A stretch of DNA of 64,000 nt from Paenibacillus sp. HW567. GTDB taxonomy: Bacteria > Bacillota > Bacilli > Paenibacillales > Paenibacillaceae. The notes beneath the pieces are model-generated. The model searched no databases. It was not told the origin of the DNA and was given only the letters and a program-made list of their open reading frames with translations. Positions within the stretch are counted from its first letter, which is position 1, and each line of letters starts with the position of its first letter. Where the stretch lies: the NCBI RefSeq assembly GCF_000374185.1, contig NZ_KB910518.1, positions 5,534,874 through 5,598,873 on the forward strand, in the 5' to 3' direction. Both the position numbers and the translations under genes were made by a program. Positions 62,839-64,000 of the stretch are shown here, one piece after another.

Positions 62839-63545
62839 TTTGTACTTTCCTTCCCTTTCTGTTCTTGCCCATTCTCATTCAAATCCACAATTTTTACTGA
62901 TTTCACAGCCGCTAAGGCCATCAGGTCCCGAAGCAGCTCCGGGGTCGCCGACTCGTCCAGCTCCAGCACCGTCAGTGCAGCACCGCTGCGGTTCTTGCGG
63001 TCAAGCGACATATGTCCGATATTGAACTCTCCCTTGCGCATTACATCCGTTACACTGGCAAGCACGCCAAGATAGTCCATGTGCTGGATCAGCACTGTCG
63101 GATACATCCCTGTGAGCTTCACCCCGAAGCCGTCAATATCGACGATTTCTATATTTCCGCCGCCGATGGAGGTGCCGGTAAGCGTCAGCTCCGCTCCTGT
63201 CTCCACGCCGACAAGCCGCAGGCGGACCGTATTGGGATGGGGGAACAGGCCTGTTCCCTGCCGGAAGGATATCTCCATCCCGGCTTCGGCTGCAAGCTGT
63301 ATAGAATCGGGCAGACGGGGATCATCCGTAGCGAAATCCAGCAGGCCCCCGGCAATCGCCCGGTCCGTGCCATGCCCTTGATACGTAGCGGCAAAGGAGC
63401 CAAAGAAGGTCACCTCGGCCTCACGGGGCTGCTCGCCCAGCACCTGCCGGGCCGCTCTGCCAATCCGCGCCGCGCCCGCTGTATGCGAACTGGAAGGCCC
63501 GACCATAGCCGGGCCAATAATTGAGAATACATCTTTAAACCGCAT
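62835..63545 (-). CDS. sdaAB: L-serine dehydratase, beta subunit
   Basis: Non-catalytic partner of SdaAA, 236 residues. The N-terminal half (SIIGPAMVGPSSSHTAGAARIG) is the family domain, with SSHTAGA a hallmark, and the C-terminal part (TVLIQHMDYLGVLASVTDVM) is an ACT domain that may sense L-serine. It heads the two-gene unit; the start is at 63545. Confidence 0.92.
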   Translation of the reverse strand: MRFKDVFSIIGPAMVGPSSSHTAGAARIGRAARQVLGEQPREAEVTFFGSFAATYQGHGTDRAIAGGLLDFATDDPRLPDSIQLAAEAGMEISFRQGTGLFPHPNTVRLRLVGVETGAELTLTGTSIGGGNIEIVDIDGFGVKLTGMYPTVLIQHMDYLGVLASVTDVMRKGEFNIGHMSLDRKNRSGAALTVLELDESATPELLRDLMALAAVKSVKIVDLNENGQEQKGKESTK

Positions 63546-63709
63546 TGTTCAAATCACCCGCTATCAAAATTCTACAATCTATTCTTCCTGTATATTATAC
63601 AGCAGCAGCATAAAAGCTACACCGTGACATCAACTGTTACCTAGTACGAGCGCTACCGCTTACGAAATAAACCAAAAACAGGAAAAACCGTAAGGTAAGC
63701 TGGCTCCAT

Positions 63710-64000
63710 CTGGAACAACGGCAGAAATGCTGTTGTTGGAGCGTGATTGGACGGTTCGATCTGGAATAACGGCAGAAATGCCGTTGCTGGAGCGTGATTG
63801 GACGGTTCGATCTGGAATAACGGCAGAAATGCCGTTGCTGGAGCGTGGCTGGACCGTTTCATCTGGAACAACGGCAGAAATGCCGTTGCTCGAGCGAGAT
63901 TAGACCGTTCCATCTGGAACAACGGCAGAAATGCCGTTGCTGGAGCGTGGCTGGACCGTTTCATCTGGAACAACGGCAGAATTGCCGTTGCTGGAGCGTG
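63710..64000. repeat. Second 51-nt tandem repeat array (6 units, continues past the window)
   Basis: Units begin CTGGAA at 63710, 63761, 63812, 63863, 63914 and 63965, an exact 51-nt period. Each carries a perfect 7-bp hairpin with a GAAA tetraloop (AACGGCA-GAAA-TGCCGTT) and a variable linker around GGACGGTT. The reverse complement of the core, CGGCATTTCTGCC, matches the array at 14957-15470. The preceding stretch 63546-63709 shows no gene. Confidence 0.9.

Noticed and set aside
63653..63973. A 106-residue frame of 17-residue repeats on the minus strand of the second array
   Set aside because: Same reason as the first array: the frame follows from the 51-nt period, and no start signal or recognisable fold is seen.

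Overview
The window looks like chromosomal DNA of a Paenibacillus-type member of the Bacillales. The support is strong GGAGG-type ribosome sites with many GTG/TTG starts, a YesM/YesN two-component pair beside an LplA/B/C-type sugar transporter, a T-box, cobalamin and c-di-GMP riboswitches, a sortase-anchored surface protein and a CcpA-type cre. No species is claimed.

Layout. (1) 1-11,561: a split gene set resembling the flavin-based extracellular electron transfer (EET) locus of Firmicutes. It holds a type II NADH dehydrogenase with an extra membrane domain, a HepS-like subunit, a polyprenyl diphosphate synthase, a UbiA prenyltransferase, an aminotransferase, a U32 protein, a complete ECF energising module (T, A2, A1), a Gx-transporter membrane protein (EetB-like) and a NusG-II protein (EetA-like). 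(2) 11,777-17,880: c-di-GMP related genes: an HD-GYP phosphodiesterase candidate, a hydrolase, a 51-nt tandem repeat array, and a Thr-Pro-repeat LPXTG protein behind a c-di-GMP-I riboswitch. (3) 18,400-20,850: small membrane proteins, ASCH and RidA proteins. (4) 20,931-24,191: a decayed element between two 145-bp direct repeats that include the 3' part of tRNA-Thr(CGU). (5) 24,323-32,008: a thiamine-binding protein, then ribonucleotide reduction: nrdD-nrdG (class III), nrdA and nrdB (class Ia). The leader stacks a helically phased row of DnaA-box-like sites, two NrdR boxes, a cobalamin riboswitch and a terminator.

(6) 32,060-38,343: an AT-rich, decaying accessory region. It has a frameshifted SPASM-type peptide maturase remnant, an ABC exporter, a frameshifted S41 peptidase, secreted proteins, an NTF2-like remnant and phage-like small ORFs. 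(7) 38,407-46,414: an FMN reductase, a T-box controlled seryl-tRNA synthetase, an ECF sigma factor with a DUF4179 partner, an ArsR regulator with an MFS exporter, a phosphatase and an AAC(3)-type acetyltransferase. (8) 46,475-53,732: sugar ABC transporter with its two-component system. (9) 53,991-64,000: an unknown gene, a broken subtilase, a 1075-residue GH94-like phosphorylase with a LacI regulator and operator, an HNH protein, ywbE, L-serine dehydratase (sdaAA/sdaAB), and a second 51-nt repeat array running off the window.

How the parts fit. NADH oxidation, quinone side-chain synthesis and prenylation, and an ECF module with EetA/EetB-like proteins would together feed electrons from NADH through demethylmenaquinone to flavins at the cell surface. 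The nrd block appears tuned by replication initiator, dNTP status and B12. The surface adhesin and the HD-GYP enzyme share the c-di-GMP signal.
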